From NCBI RefSeq assembly GCF_027172205.1, contig NC_070604.1, forward strand, positions 81,000,023-81,064,022: a stretch of 64,000 nucleotides of DNA, in the 5' to 3' direction. This document shows, one piece after another, positions 1 to 11,399 of this stretch (position 1 is the stretch's first letter; every line of letters begins with the position of its first letter). The DNA is from Podarcis raffonei. Taxonomy: Eukaryota; Chordata; Lepidosauria; Squamata; Lacertidae. Position numbers and translations under genes: made by a program. The notes under the pieces are model-generated. The model was not told where the DNA came from, did no database searches, and saw nothing but the letters and a program-made list of their open reading frames with translations.

Positions 1-112
1 TCATTTAGTCGTGTCCAACTCTTTGTGACCCCATGGACCAGAGCACGCCAGGCACTTTTGTCTTCCACTGCCTCCCGCAGCTTGGTCAAACTCATGCTGG
101 CCAGGCTCTCAC
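1..112 (-). mobile_element. BovB LINE 3'-end fragment
   Basis: The sequence resembles the 3' terminal part of BovB (RTE clade) in reverse complement, including the stretch around 'gtgaccccatggaccagagc'. The same segment occurs in the opposite orientation at 44532-44603. The left part lies outside the window. The join to the next repeat at about 112 is placed by eye. Confidence 0.65.
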
Positions 113-677
113 CTCTCCCCAAATGCTCCCAGGGGCTTGTGTGGCCCTAGCCCCTTGCCAGGGGTTCGGACGAAAGCATGGCGAGCCTCTGGACTTCTTT
201 ACCGGAATACCCTTGCAGCAGCATCATTGGAGGTGCTGGCACAGCCAACCATGCCCCCTCCACCAACCAAAATTAACCAATGCCTAACCGCAACCTTACA
301 AGTTGTGACGATTTGCTACGCAGTAGGCAAAAACCAAATGGCACCAGCCAATCAGCCAAATGGACAAAATTCCTACCAGGCCCCTGCCCCAAAGCAGACG
401 ACCCCATGACAGGCATAGCAAGGCCACCACGAACAACCCTAAATATAGGGAGGGTGGGCGGGTAATCTGATGCACGCAGCGAAAAGAGGAAGCTCAACGC
501 TACACGCAGGGAATAAATAGCACCCCAACAGTCAATCAACTTTGCAACATTAAATTCTCCCCAGCAACAATTGGAGGTGCCCTATCAGATTCTTGGACAT
601 CCATACTAACCCGTCCAGCAACAGGGGATGTCATGGTTGCCCCCACCACAACATGTGCTCTCCATGAAGGAGAACCC
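113..677. repeat. Unclassified interspersed repeat R1, copy 1 (LTR-like)
   Basis: This stretch matches 2675-3236 closely over long blocks, for example 'aaccaatgcctaaccgcaac' and 'cctgccccaa.gcagacgac'. It has A+T-rich TATA-like and AATAAA-like words, which fits a fossil long terminal repeat, but no target-site duplication is visible. It could equally be another non-coding repeat. The left end is replaced by BovB sequence. Confidence 0.5.
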
Positions 678-752
678 GCTTTGCTAAATGATTTTTCTTA
701 TAAGAAAAATCATTTAGCAAAGCCAAATATAAGAAAAATCATTTAGCAAAGC
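678..752. repeat. Perfect 46-bp palindrome plus a third direct copy of its arm
   Basis: Positions 678-700 and 701-723 are exact reverse complements (23-bp arms, no spacer). A third copy of the right arm follows at about 726-752. It sits exactly where R1 copy 1 stops matching R1 copy 2. Confidence 0.9.
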
Positions 753-2430
753 AATACCCAGAATTACATTTTTAAAGATTTTAAATCCAATATAAACAAA
801 ATAAACCTATGGGTTGTGCCAGAGTCATTGGTTTAGTTATGCATTACCCATTTTAATCTCTGCTTCCACTGTGAATGAAACTCTTCAGTAATTAGCAAGA
901 ATCTAGCTCTGAGCCATTTTGTGATTAAATGTGCTTAAGATCAATACACCACCATGACTGATAGCAGTCATGCGAGATTAATCTCATTGCACAAAGTAAT
1001 GCTCTCTCTTTAACCTGTCATGGAAAGTGAATACGATGTGAAAAAATAAGCTGAGAAACAACTCCAGGAGGAAGTCCATAGATTTCTTGACTGCATTAAA
1101 TAGAATAACCAAAGGATTAACTTCTTAAGCACCATTGCTTCCTTTGTTATGGAGTCTGCCCTTGACTCCCTAGAAGGTTCTCCCATAAGGATCCTAGCTC
1201 AGTAACAGATTACCTGCCTTGTGCAAAAGAGATTCTAGGTTTGAATCATTTCTCTGTGTCTCTTGGGTCAGTTTCCAGGTAGCATAACTGGGAAATACCA
1301 TTGCTTGAACCTAGACAACACACCATCTGCTAAGAACAATGGGCAACACACTTCCTGATAATCATTACTGACAGACTAAATGAGCTACTGGTTTGACTAA
1401 AAGAGATATTTCAGCTTCTGGCAAAAATCAGGGGAACATCATATGTGTGCATGTTAGAGTAAATGCCAGACATGTAATCAAAGTTGACAAAGTAATTCCT
1501 TGTATTTTAGTAGGCTTGTTCATTAACCTATGACCTCAAAATTCAGGAACAGCCCCCCTCCAAAACTGATGCCAAGTCTTGTGCTGCAAATCCCACTTTT
1601 CCTGCCCTCCCAAACTGAGTAATCAACACTCACCCAGGGAGGCCATAAGGACAAACCAAAACCCAACCTCATCCAATTGACTCCAAACTGGTTCCAAAGT
1701 AGAGTGCTGGCTTTATGCCTTCGGGGTCAAAGGTTAATGAAGCTGTAGGAGACCAGTGGCAAACAGCAGAATTTTCCAACAATTACCAATTTATAAAGAA
1801 CAAGTGTAGTAGAATGAAGCACAGGGAAGAGATTAGAAAAACATTACTAAATAGATAAATAAATAAATAAAGGATTAATAAGAAAATCTGCATAAGAAAG
1901 GACTTGCAGAAGAAGGAAAATTCAAAGTGTTGGTTTGGGACCAGAGGGCCTGTTTAGGTGTCCACCAGTGAATATAATCAGATTTACAGGTACTTGTAAC
2001 AGAGCCTTCGTAATGGTTGCCCCACAACTATGGAATCTGATCTATTTCAATGTAGGCAGCCTCATCTTTCCCATCCTTTCACCAGGGTTTGTAGGCTTAC
2101 ATTTTTTGTCTGTGATCTTTACTAGCTAACTCAGGCTATAAATTGGGACTGGTATGCCAATGTCTGGCTGAATTTATTGTTATTGTTTTATCTCTGCTGG
2201 TTTTTAATATTGCTATAACATGTATATTAAAAAGATTTATTTTGTATTTAAATAAGTTGTGAGCCACTTTGTAGAATATGTTCTCAAAAAATTCCCTTAA
2301 ATAAATACCTGTACATAAATAGGAGAATGAGAAAAAGGTGAACATTTGAGAATGATAGAAGATTCACATAATGCAAAAACAAGAGAGCTAATCACAGAGC
2401 AAAGCAGGGCAATTTATATTACTGTATGCG
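753..2430. other. No gene or named repeat recognised
   Basis: AT-rich DNA without a convincing exon. There is a short (AAAT)n run near 1854-1872. I see nothing else that I can support. Confidence 0.6.
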
Positions 2431-3236
2431 TGTCGAGGTCCCCAAGCCACCCCCCAAATAACTCACAATGCACACTTAATTTTTGTTTAAGGTTTTTGGC
2501 ATAATTTTGGCCACAACTTTATTTAAATACAAAACTGTGAGTGGTTGTTTAGGCATTGGTTAAGACTATCTGTCCCCCCGCCTGGGGACAGAACTGACTT
2601 CCGGGCACCACCGAAGGACAGTGCGGGGGAAAGCAAGTCGGGGAGAAATGGAGCTGAGTCACAGACCCTCAATTCTCATCCGCATGCTCCCCGAAGGCTT
2701 GCCGGCCCTAGTCCCATTCCAGGGATTGGACGAAAAGATGGCAAGCCCCAGGATTCCTTTAACGGAATTCCCTTTCCACAGTAACCATGGAGGGGCAGGC
2801 CCAGCCTATCCTAACCCCTCCTCCACCAATTTATAACCAATGCCTAACCGCAACCTTACAAGTTGTGACGATTTGCTACGCAGTAGGCAAAAACCAAATG
2901 GCCCAGCCAATCAGCCAAATGGACAAAATTCCTACCAAGCCCCTGCCCCAACGGCAGACGACCCCATGACAGGCATAGCAAGGTCAATGCAACAACCCCT
3001 TACTCAAGGGCGGGTGGGCGGGTGATCCATTGCACGCAGCAAAGAGAAAGCTCCAGGCTGCATGCAGAGTATTTAAACATTTTACCCCTCCCACCAAAAT
3101 TGCAACATAACTTTTTCCCCAGCAACCCAGTGAACCAATCACTGCCCCAGGCCATCTTTAGCGACCCTGCCTGGTAACAGAGGGGTGCCTCAGCAGACCC
3201 CACCGCAACACGTGCTCTCCATGAAGGAGAACACGC
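2431..3236. repeat. Unclassified interspersed repeat R1, copy 2 (LTR-like, longer)
   Basis: This is the longer of two copies; 2675-3236 matches copy 1. On the minus strand it reads a TATA-like word (around 3070-3080) and later an AATAAA-like word (around 2516-2524), and the left edge is TGT. This fits a minus-strand solo LTR fossil. No matching flanking duplication was found, so the class is uncertain. Confidence 0.5.
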
Positions 3237-5560
3237 TATATCATATTATGTATATTATAATGGACATTACATTAATGTCTGGATTTTGCTTACATATAAT
3301 CTCCCTCTATAACAATAATATGGAAAGATGTGAAGGAAAACCTAATGAACAGGAAATACGCTTTCAAATATTGCATTTATCTTGAGATGTTTCCTCATGT
3401 AGATGGAAAACGTTTGTGGAGTTTCTGAAGAAAGTCCAGGCTGGGATCAACCCTGCTCTGCTCGTCTGCAGAAGTAAGCTATGCAGTTGCTGTTATTCTG
3501 GTCATACCTAAATATTACAAGGTGGCAACAACATTTTACATTTCTGGAGAAGGCTATTGAAATATATCATTTGTAGCAAGTGGAAGAACCCATCAGGCCC
3601 CTTTCAGAGGGGTTGGAGAAACTTTGGATCCAGTTGATCCAGAGCTCTGTTCTGCCCTGCCATCACAGCACCCTCATTTCAGGCACCTGTGCTTGATACT
3701 ACCAGTAGGAAGACAGCTGGTGACAGGTTCTCAATCACCTTGGTTTCATCAGAGCAGCAAGGTCCTCTGCAATGGTGGATGATCACTTCCACTATCTCCT
3801 AATACCCTCCTGCAGCAAAAATTAAAGTGTTAGGAAGATGAGTAGTACAATCCTAACAGCCAACAGTTTTCCTTGACTTGAGTTCAGATTCAATATATTA
3901 ACAAAAATTAGCAATAGCTCTGCTAATCAGCTCTGAAGATGGAACATCTTCACTGAGAAGATAGTATGAATCTTGACAGTTTGCTGCTCCTTCAAACCAC
4001 AGAAGCTCACTTTGGAATTTAACATCACAGTCCAGAACTTGCCTCAGACAGAATTAACAAATTATTGGGGATTTCCTACACCTACATCACTTTCTGCAAG
4101 AATTACATGGTATAATGACTAAGGAAATTTCATTGGGCTTTCTTAGAGGAGTTCCAATTAGGGTACCACTCCCTGAAATTATCAGTAATTAAATGGGCAA
4201 GTTATTTTCACTAAACTGAAGCACTTCAACATGCACTGAGGAGTGTACTTGGAATCCATGTACTTGGAATGTACTTGGAATCCACTTGGAATGTACCTGG
4301 GAAGTCTCACCCAAGGAGGTGAAAGGTTTGCTTGAGGTGAAAGAATCCAGATGAGTTGTTAGTAATATAATACATTCATGCTACTAACATAATTAACAAA
4401 TGAAAAATACTAACTTAGAGTGAGTCATCCTTGATAAATAGTTCAGAAAGAGAGGCTATCATGTGAGAACTATGAACATCCTGTAAACATAATAATTGCC
4501 TTGTTCCTATGCATTACTTGGGGAGCAATCCAGAGAACATTTTGCCTATAAATAGCATTTTAAATATTAACCTGGATCAGGACAAAGATCTATCTGGGCC
4601 AGATTCCTTTCCCAATATATTCAGCAAAGCTGTTCAGCAGGGAATGACGGTGACAACAATTCTCTCGCTACACCATCTGGCCATTCAAAGTGCTTCTCAA
4701 CATGAAGAATCCTTATAGGTCTATCTTCCATTAGCTTTCACATCTGAATCTAAACTTAGGTATTAAAAAGTAGAAGACAATTTTCAGACTTCGTTCTGGA
4801 ATTGCTGGGTACTTCATGTTGCACTTTTAGAAAGATGACAGAGGTGGTATTATAAAACACTTCCACAAGATCTATGAAATAGGTAGTATAATACTGCTCC
4901 TCAAGGCACTACAATGCACCTGTTAAAACAATTATAATGTTGGGCATGTGATTTACAGAGTGCTAGCTAATTGTGGGTTTTTGGTTCTTTTTAAAGAAAA
5001 TGGTGAAAGGAGCGATGGATGTGAGACATTGACTTAGGCAGTGAATTAATCTAATCATCTTTAGAAAGCTCTCTGGGATACTTAATATTCAGGAGGTGAC
5101 TAAGCACGGAGTTGAGCCAATAGCCATCATTGCTACAGAGACTGATCAGCATGCAACAGTTGGGCTTGAACTTTAACCATCTGGCTGCAGGCAAACCAGC
5201 TGTCTTCTCAACTAGAAATGCTATTCATTCCTGGGAATTGATTCATCTTTCCCATGATTTAATTTTATGCCTCACAATCTGGCCTACCATCCATAACTTA
5301 CTACATTGTCCAATCAGTGCAGATGAGAAATTACAGATCTTTGCTCAAAGATCAAGCACCACAGGGCTTTAAATATAAACTGAAGGTTACGGAACTGCGT
5401 ACTGCTAAACATTGTAAGTGAAAGAGACAGATGTAGGTGAGGGTGACAGTTTAATAGGGAAAAATGAACTATTCTCCTTAAGAAGTCACAACAATCTGCA
5501 CTTGCAGAAGGCTGTTAGTTAAGGAACTGTGGCTGCATCGTACATGACATCTTATAGGGC
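3237..5560. other. No gene recognised
   Basis: Mostly single-copy-looking DNA. A short irregular tandem of the word 'tacttggaat' lies at about 4250-4302. The open frames here show no splice context or recognisable protein. Confidence 0.6.
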
Positions 5561-5697
5561 AGGGATGGGAATTCTGTGGCCTTCCACATGTTATTGACTT
5601 GGCTACTATCATCCCTGACCACTGACCATATTAGATGGGGTTGGTGAGAGTTGGAGTCCAACATTATATGGAAGTCTATAGGTTTTCCACTTTTATA
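5561..5697. mobile_element. Degenerate hAT-type MITE
   Basis: Contains diverged versions of the words found in the intact MITE at 13736-13871 (Cys/Pro-like text such as 'catccctgaccactg' and 'gagttggagtccaaca') in the same order. Ends are eroded and no target-site duplication can be seen. Confidence 0.5.
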
Positions 5698-5929
5698 ATG
5701 ATCTGTTTTCTTGTATGCCATCCTAGTTTGCTACCATCACCATCCCTCCATCCTGTTTTGAAAACCTACCAGAGTTGCCTCTCCTTTAGTGGTCCAGCTA
5801 AAGGACATTCCTAATTCAGATTTAGCTTCTTGACCTGGTCCAGGATATAGTATCTCCCATTGCCCAAGGCAAATTCACATCTTGGCTAGAAGGCCTGTAT
5901 GCATTCCCTAAGCCCAGGCATGTGCTACT

Positions 5930-5933
<4 letters not shown>

Positions 5934-5970
<37 letters not shown>
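5934..5970. repeat. (AC)n microsatellite
   Basis: An uninterrupted AC run of about 18 units, seen directly. Confidence 0.97.
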
Positions 5971-5975
<5 letters not shown>

Positions 5976-6033
5976 TCTTCTTCCCTCTTAACTGCAATAC
6001 ACACCCTGCTGCCATGCCATATAGTCCAATATT

Positions 6034-6120
6034 GTATTATTTTATTGTTGTTAGCTGCCCTGAGCCCAGCTTCAGCTGGGGAGGGCGGGATATAAATAAA
6101 AATTTATTATTATTATTATA
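6034..6120 (+). mobile_element. L2-type LINE 3' tail
   Basis: Carries the same 3' untranslated end as the coding L2 copy at 9342-10746 ('agctgccctgagcccagctt' then a GATATAAATAAA word and ATT repeats). It is 5'-truncated to the last ~90 bp. Confidence 0.75.
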
Positions 6121-6699
6121 AAGAGGTATAAGCAAGGGAAACGTAGGTTTTCAAATATGACAGTGTTATTGGATCCCAGTGATGTGGGATGGAAAACCAT
6201 CAATGGCTGCAACTGAGAGGAAAGATGACAAATAGAATTGTGTTCTACACTCTGTATTTCAGTTTGAGGCACGAGTCGGTTCACAAAGCACTGTGCAGGC
6301 ACACACAAAACTCCATTGGTGAATAGTAAATGGAACCCCATATTGGCATAGGCCAATTTGCTATGGAGGAGAGCAGAGGATCTAAATCTTGACCCCTTCC
6401 TTGAGACCTGATAGTCTCAATTGGAAAATTGGTGATGATAAAGCCTACATGCATGGAGGGTTGGACCATGAACCTCCCACCCCCCACAACACCCATTTGC
6501 TTGCACTCATGGCTTTTTGGCCACCTAGTGCTATGCACACAAAATCTAGCTTCTTTTTTGCATGCATTTCCACGTTTGATTGCAACTGGAGTTTTGTCTG
6601 TGACTGCCACCTGGAAGTCCTATGCCAATTGTGCTACTTGCTGCTAGTCTGAGGGCCAGAGGTTGTTGCAGGTCAGATTTTGTAGGTACAAATGGCACA

Positions 6700-6815
6700 T
6701 GACAGGTCAATGTAGTGCATTCTAGATGTCTTGGAATACAGCTCCCATCTCTGACAATCAGCCAGGCTGGCTGAGGCTGGTAGGCATTGTAGTCCAAAAT
6801 ATCTGGAGGTTGCAT
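6700..6815. mobile_element. Degenerate hAT-type MITE
   Basis: Shows the two mirrored words of the 13736-13871 family, 'acagctcccat' and 'gtagtccaaaatatctgga', in their usual spacing. It is diverged and its ends are indistinct. Confidence 0.5.
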
Positions 6816-6824
6816 CTCATAGAA

Positions 6825-7194
6825 CAGGGGTCCCCAAACTAAGGTCCACGGGCCGGATAAGGCCCAATGGACTCGTCTATCTGGCCTGCGGTGACCGCTG
6901 CTGACTGCTGCTGCTGCCCGCTCTTACCAACGCTGCGCGGCTGTCCACTTCTGGGTTGGAGGAGCACCGGAAATAGCTTGTGCGCATGCACAAGCGTTAT
7001 TTCCGGTGCACATCCGGGGTGGAGGAGGCCCATGCACATGCGCACAAGCAATTTCCGGTGCTCCTCCGACCCGGAAGTGCACTGGAAATAGCATGTGTGC
7101 ACGTGTATGGGCACGCGCTCCCCTGCCCTCCGGCCCACTGTGCAATTGGCGCTGGAGACACCAGCCCGAGACGCGGTAAGTTTGCTGACCCCTG
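6825..7194. mobile_element. hAT non-autonomous element with 8-bp target duplication
   Basis: The element begins CAGGGGTC and ends GACCCCTG, and the 8-bp word TCATAGAA flanks it at 6817-6824 and 7195-7202. Eight-bp duplications and CAGGG termini are hallmarks of hAT elements. The interior is CpG-rich and holds several inverted copies of a 'ccggaaatagc..gtgcgcatgcaca' word, so it can fold strongly. No transposase is present. Confidence 0.85.
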
Positions 7195-7202
7195 TCATAG
7201 AA

Positions 7203-8011
7203 CAAGAAGCAACTTAGTGTGCTTCAGCCACTAGAGAGCACAGTTTGCTCATTGAAGTCTGGTGATGATTACCAGTAATACGTTTCCCCAACATTTTTCT
7301 AGGAAGGTAACTCAAGAAAACCAAATCAAAGTTGAGCTTATCCAATCACATTAGTGTTAAGAGTTCACAGGACTAGTTTTCATGTCATATCTGAGTGTGG
7401 CCTGTTCCAAATAAATGGAAATCATACAACTTCAACTACTAATAAACAATAAAATACCTCACAATTGTTTTCATCTTAGGAGGAAACAAAGAGAAAAATG
7501 AAGATGACTCTCAGGTATTTTCAAAACTATATTGTTTCATTCACAAATTGTTGAGAAAGTCTGGTTTGTAAAATGGGACTGTGAAATTGTACTTGAAAGC
7601 TTTAATACTGCTTAGAACCTTGTCTAGCAAAACAACTCAGAAATTATTAATAGTAGTAGTAGTAGTAATTAAATTTGTATCACTCTTCTTTCCAAAGGAG
7701 TTTATCACATTCATCTGCTCCCATCCTGAATGCAACTATGTAAAGAGACCATTGTTGTCTGCCTTGTTTCTCTGCAGAGGGAAATGAGAATGATAGCAAT
7801 TTGTCCAGTACTGTCTAGGGCTACCTTCATATGACAATTTCCCTGAGGTTTCTGCATTACAATGTAAAAGCCTCTTCTTGAAAACTAATGGAATGTAGTG
7901 CATATTTAGTATTTATTCCCAAGTTATTTGATTCCAGGGGGAAAGAAATATGTTTGCTGCCCCTTTAACCAAGAAAATTGCAGGAGTAAAGCAATGAAAT
8001 TTGGGGCAGTA
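7203..8011. other. No gene recognised
   Basis: AT-rich DNA. A 35-nt segment at 7480-7514 is bounded by good-looking splice consensus, but its coding status cannot be shown. A short run of GTA/GTT triplets lies near 7649-7668. Confidence 0.5.
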
Positions 8012-8023
8012 TACCGGCATAAT

Positions 8024-8382
8024 AGGGACATGGATGGCGCTGTGGTTTAAACCACTGTGCTGTTTGGACTTGCCGATTGGAAGGTTGGCAGTTTGAGGCC
8101 CCGTGACGGGATGAGCTCCTGTTGTTTGGTCTCAGCTCTTGCCAACCTAGCAGTTCAAAAGCACACAGTGCAAGTAGGTACTGCTCCGGCAGGAAGGTAA
8201 ACAGCATTTCCGTGCTGGTTCACCAGAAGCGGCTTAGTCATGCTGGCCACATGACTCAGGAAAACTGTCTGCAGACAAACCCCAGCTCCCTCAACCAATA
8301 AAGCGAGATGAGCGCCACAACCCCAGAGTCGTTAGTGACTGGACTTAACTCTCAGGGGTCCCTTTACCTTTACCTTTACCTT
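8024..8382 (+). mobile_element. Sauria-type tRNA-derived SINE with target duplication
   Basis: The 5' part carries a tRNA-like A-box ('tggcgctgtggtttaaacca') and a decayed B-box. The body includes the 'agaagcggcttagtcatgct' core seen in the second copy at 61304-61657. The tail is a CCTTTA repeat. The 12-bp word TACCGGCATAAT flanks it at 8012-8023 and 8383-8394, showing insertion by target-primed reverse transcription. Confidence 0.9.
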
Positions 8383-8394
8383 TACCGGCATAAT

Positions 8395-8947
8395 GTTCCT
8401 TTCGCTGTTTTCATCAGGGAACAGTGAGAGGAATATCAATGATGTTCAATGGCATTCATTGTTCTGTCACACCACACCTACTGAAATTTGGTATAACAAG
8501 GCAGTATTTAGGTCAAAAAGTCATGATTCCACAGCACAACAGGTAGTGCTGTGTGAAAGGAACATTATAAAATCTGACAGAACCACAGCATTATAATCAG
8601 GAAAACTAACAATATTCCCCACATCTGAATGCACTCTTAGAGAAAGATGGGAAATCTCATGGCCCTCCAGATATTTTTATTGGATTCTAACTCCCATAAC
8701 CAGTGACTAAACCCTAATTTCCAAATCACACAAATGACTGTGTCATAGAAGCAAAACATAATGTAATCTCCCAATTTTTAACCAATAAATTGACCCAACT
8801 ATTCTAGTGAGGATCTGAAGGAGCCAATACTTGAAACCGAATGTTATCCCCTCCATCTTCATAGAAAGTTGACAAATACTAAACTTTTGAAAATTTGATG
8901 TAATTTGGACAAAGGACAAAGAGTGGTCCAACCGTTGTGCTGGCAAG
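8395..8947. other. Intronic or intergenic DNA before the C1orf87 exon
   Basis: No exon recognised. A weak half of a hAT MITE ('ggccctccagatattttta') lies near 8659-8680. Confidence 0.5.
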
Positions 8948-9068
8948 ACTTGGGAGCAAATGAAGGAGGTCACATATGACTCCATTGATGCTGAGGAACA
9001 AGATGCCTGGATAGACCGGTTCAGAAAACTGGAGAGGGCTCTTTATTTGTGTGATGTGAAAAACACAG
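8948..9068 (+). CDS. C1orf87: Penultimate exon, probable C1orf87 orthologue
   Basis: The frame reads T-W-E-Q-M-K-E-V-T-Y-D-S-I-D then an acidic stretch and ends in a consensus donor (CAG|GTAAGAA) in phase 1. This phase fits the exon at 11051 exactly. The 5' edge is uncertain: the frame stays open back to about 8891, and the acceptor used here (GGCAAG) has a poor pyrimidine tract. I do not recognise the protein from motifs. The gene name rests on synteny, since C1orf87 lies directly upstream of CYP2J2 in the same orientation in human. Earlier exons lie outside the window or were not found. Confidence 0.6.
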
Positions 9069-9341
9069 GTAAGAATAGTTATGGTTGGAGAAGGGGCTGC
9101 TGCACTAAGGAGATGGCTTTTGTATTTGGCTTGTATTTCATGTCAACCTCATATTTATCCATGAATGTCTGAAGGGAAGAAAATAGGCTGTAGCACATTA
9201 TCGGCCTATAATTATGAGCATAGATGATCAACTCACTCCATGGTAGTATTTTGGTAGTATTTAGGATGACACAATAAATATTTTTGTTCCAAATTGCTTT
9301 TAATGAGGGGTCCAACAGCAGCCTGTTTTTAATCTTCAACT

Positions 9342-10746
9342 TTCGCGCTGGTCATGGGACCGAGACGGCTCTGGTCGCCCTAACAGATGATCTCCGCAGG
9401 CAGCTGGATCGAGGCGGGTCGGGGCTGCTGATTCTTCTAGACCTGTCAGCAGCCTTTGACATGGTTGATCACGAACTCCTGAACCACTGCCTTGCCGACG
9501 TGGGGATCCAGGGCACAGTCCTTCAATGGCTGCGCTCGTTTCTCTCTGGTCGGGGACAGAGGGTGGTGCTTGGGGGGGGGGAATTGTCATCGCGCCACTC
9601 CTTGGTGTGTGGAGTGCCTCAGGGTGCGATTCTCTCCCCGATGCTTTTTAACATCTTTATGTGCCCCCTCGCCCAGCTTGTCCAGAGTTTTGGGCTGGGT
9701 TGCCATCAGTATGCCGATGACACCCAACTCTATCTGTTGATGGATGGCCATCCTGACTCGGCCCCAGACGCACTGACCAGATGTCTGGAAGGTGTGGCTG
9801 GATGGTTACGTGGGAGCCGGTTAAAGTTAAATCCTTTGAAGACAGAGGTCCTCTGGCTGGGACGGGATGATATGGGATTGAGGGGGCAACTCCCATCTCT
9901 TGCGGGGGTGCAATTAGTGCCAGCACCATCCGTTAAGAGTTCGGGTGTAATCTTCGATACCTCCCTCTCTATGGAGGTGCAGATTACAGCTATAACAAAG
10001 GCGGCATTTTTTCATCTCCGCCAAGCTAAGCAGTTGGCTCCTTATCTCTCTCGCCCTGACCTAGCCACTGTGATCCACGCGACGGTCACCTCCAGACTGG
10101 ATTATTGTAACTCACTCTACGTGGGGCTGCCCTTGAGACTGACCCAGAAACTCCAGCGGGTGCAGAATGCCGTGGCGAGACTCCTTATGGGGTCTTCGCT
10201 GCGAGATCACATTCGCCCGGTGCTATACCAGCTGCACTGGCTCCCGGTGGAGTACAGGATCAGGTTTAAGGTGCTGGTTTTAACCTTTAAAGCCCTATAC
10301 AGCCTAGGACACTCGTACCTACGGGACCGCCTCTCCTGGTATGTCCCACAGAGGAACCTACGGTCTGCAAATAAAAACATCCTGAAGGTCCCAGGCCACA
10401 GAGAGGTTAGGCTGGCCTCAACTAGAGCCAGGGCTTTCTCGGCTGCGGCTCCAATCTGGTGGAATGCTCTGTCACAAGAGACTAGGGCCCTGCGGGACCT
10501 GACATCTTTCCACAGGGCCTGCAAGACAGAGCTGTTCCACCAGGCCTTTGGTCAGGGCGCAGCCTGACCCCCTCCTCTGGCAATCTGCACAGAATTTTGC
10601 TTAACGGTTGCCATCAATTTGATTTTAATTAATTTTTATAATGAAATGTTTTTAGAATGTTGGATTATTTGATTGTTGTTAGCTGCCCTGAGCCCAGCTT
10701 CAGCTGGGGAGGGTGGGATATAAATAAAATTTATTATTTATTATTA
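9342..10746 (+). mobile_element. L2-clade LINE, 5'-truncated, open reverse transcriptase frame
   Basis: An uninterrupted frame from about 9342 to the stop at 10565-10567 encodes some 408 residues of non-LTR reverse transcriptase. It contains F-D-M-V-D-H (motif A region), [13 protein letters not shown] (motif B region), Y-A-D-D-T-Q-L-Y (catalytic motif C), and the L2-type C-terminal run [12 protein letters not shown]. The endonuclease and the first RT blocks are missing, so it is 5'-truncated. The 3' end is a GATATAAATAAA word followed by ATT units. It lies in the intron between the two C1orf87 exons, in the same orientation. The open frame suggests a fairly young insertion. L2 versus another CR1-group clade is inferred from the C-terminal pattern. 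Confidence 0.85.
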
Positions 10747-10777
10747 ACTGGCTGTGATGTAAAGAATTGAAATGTAG

Positions 10778-10916
10778 CACAAGGGTAGCCATGTGATGCC
10801 CTCCAGATGTTGTTGGGACTAAAACTCCCATCACCCCTGTCCATTGGCCATGTTGGCTGGGGCTGATGGGAGCTTTAGTCCAACATAAGGAGCGCACCAC
10901 ATTGGCTACCCCTGTG
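10778..10916. mobile_element. hAT-type MITE
   Basis: Inverted ends CACAAGGGTAGCC and GGCTACCCCTGTG enclose the family's mirrored 'cccatcacccctgtcc' and 'gggctgatgggagctttagt' words. I found no convincing 8-bp duplication. Confidence 0.7.
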
Positions 10917-11050
10917 CTTTGATATTATGTGTGAACAGACCACCAGAGTTGCATTTGCTCAACAGTCAAGTCTGATTTTGTCCAAAGGGGAAGATAATAT
11001 TTTCTCTCTCTCTTTTCCTCTTTCTCTCTTTTCCTCTCTAATACATACAG

Positions 11051-11211
11051 GCAAGTTGGAAAAAGAAAAAGCCAAGCGTCTAATCCATAACTACAATCAA
11101 ATTTATGATCTGTGCCTTAGTCCACTGAAAATTGATAAAGCTTTTCGACCTTTCCGTCCTGGACAAGACATAACTCTGGAACCTTTGCTGGATTACTTAA
11201 AGGAGCTGTAA
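11051..11211 (+). CDS. C1orf87: Terminal coding exon, probable C1orf87 orthologue
   Basis: The acceptor 'cttttcctctctaatacatacag' precedes an exon that continues the phase-1 codon from 9068 as Gly. It reads G-K-L-E-K-E-K-A-K-R-L-I-H-N-Y-N and ends P-L-L-D-Y-L-K-E-L before TAA at 11209-11211. The product of the two exons is Lys/Glu-rich and helical-looking, with no catalytic motif that I recognise. Splice phase, stop and a poly(A) signal 165 nt downstream make this a real last exon. The identity as C1orf87 is inferred from its position just upstream of the CYP2J cluster on the same strand, as in mammals; C1orf87 itself is poorly characterised. Confidence 0.65.
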
Positions 11212-11375
11212 CTGTTGCTAGTAATACAGTGCTCATGAGTGTACATGCCTAATAATGTTCATTCACCCACTGGTGTTCTTACTGAGTCAGTATCTGAAAA
11301 GTTTATACTTCTAATTAATTCTTCATTTCCAAATGAGCTAAAAGTACATACTCCATCTACCACCTGTGCTCTTTT

Positions 11376-11381
11376 AATAAA
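11376..11381 (+). terminator. Poly(A) signal AATAAA of the C1orf87-like gene
   Basis: AATAAA lies 165 nt after the stop codon and is followed by a T/G-rich stretch ('gctttctgtctg'). Confidence 0.7.
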
Positions 11382-11399
11382 GCTTTCTGTCTGAAATAT

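Noticed and set aside
5822-6004. A Cys/Val-rich open frame
   Set aside because: Produced by the (AC)n microsatellite at 5934-5970.
7480-7514. A 35-nt candidate micro-exon between TTTTCATCTTAG and CAG|GTATTT that could belong to the C1orf87-like gene
   Set aside because: Good splice words occur by chance at this length, and neither frame nor phase can be tied to the next exon without transcript data.
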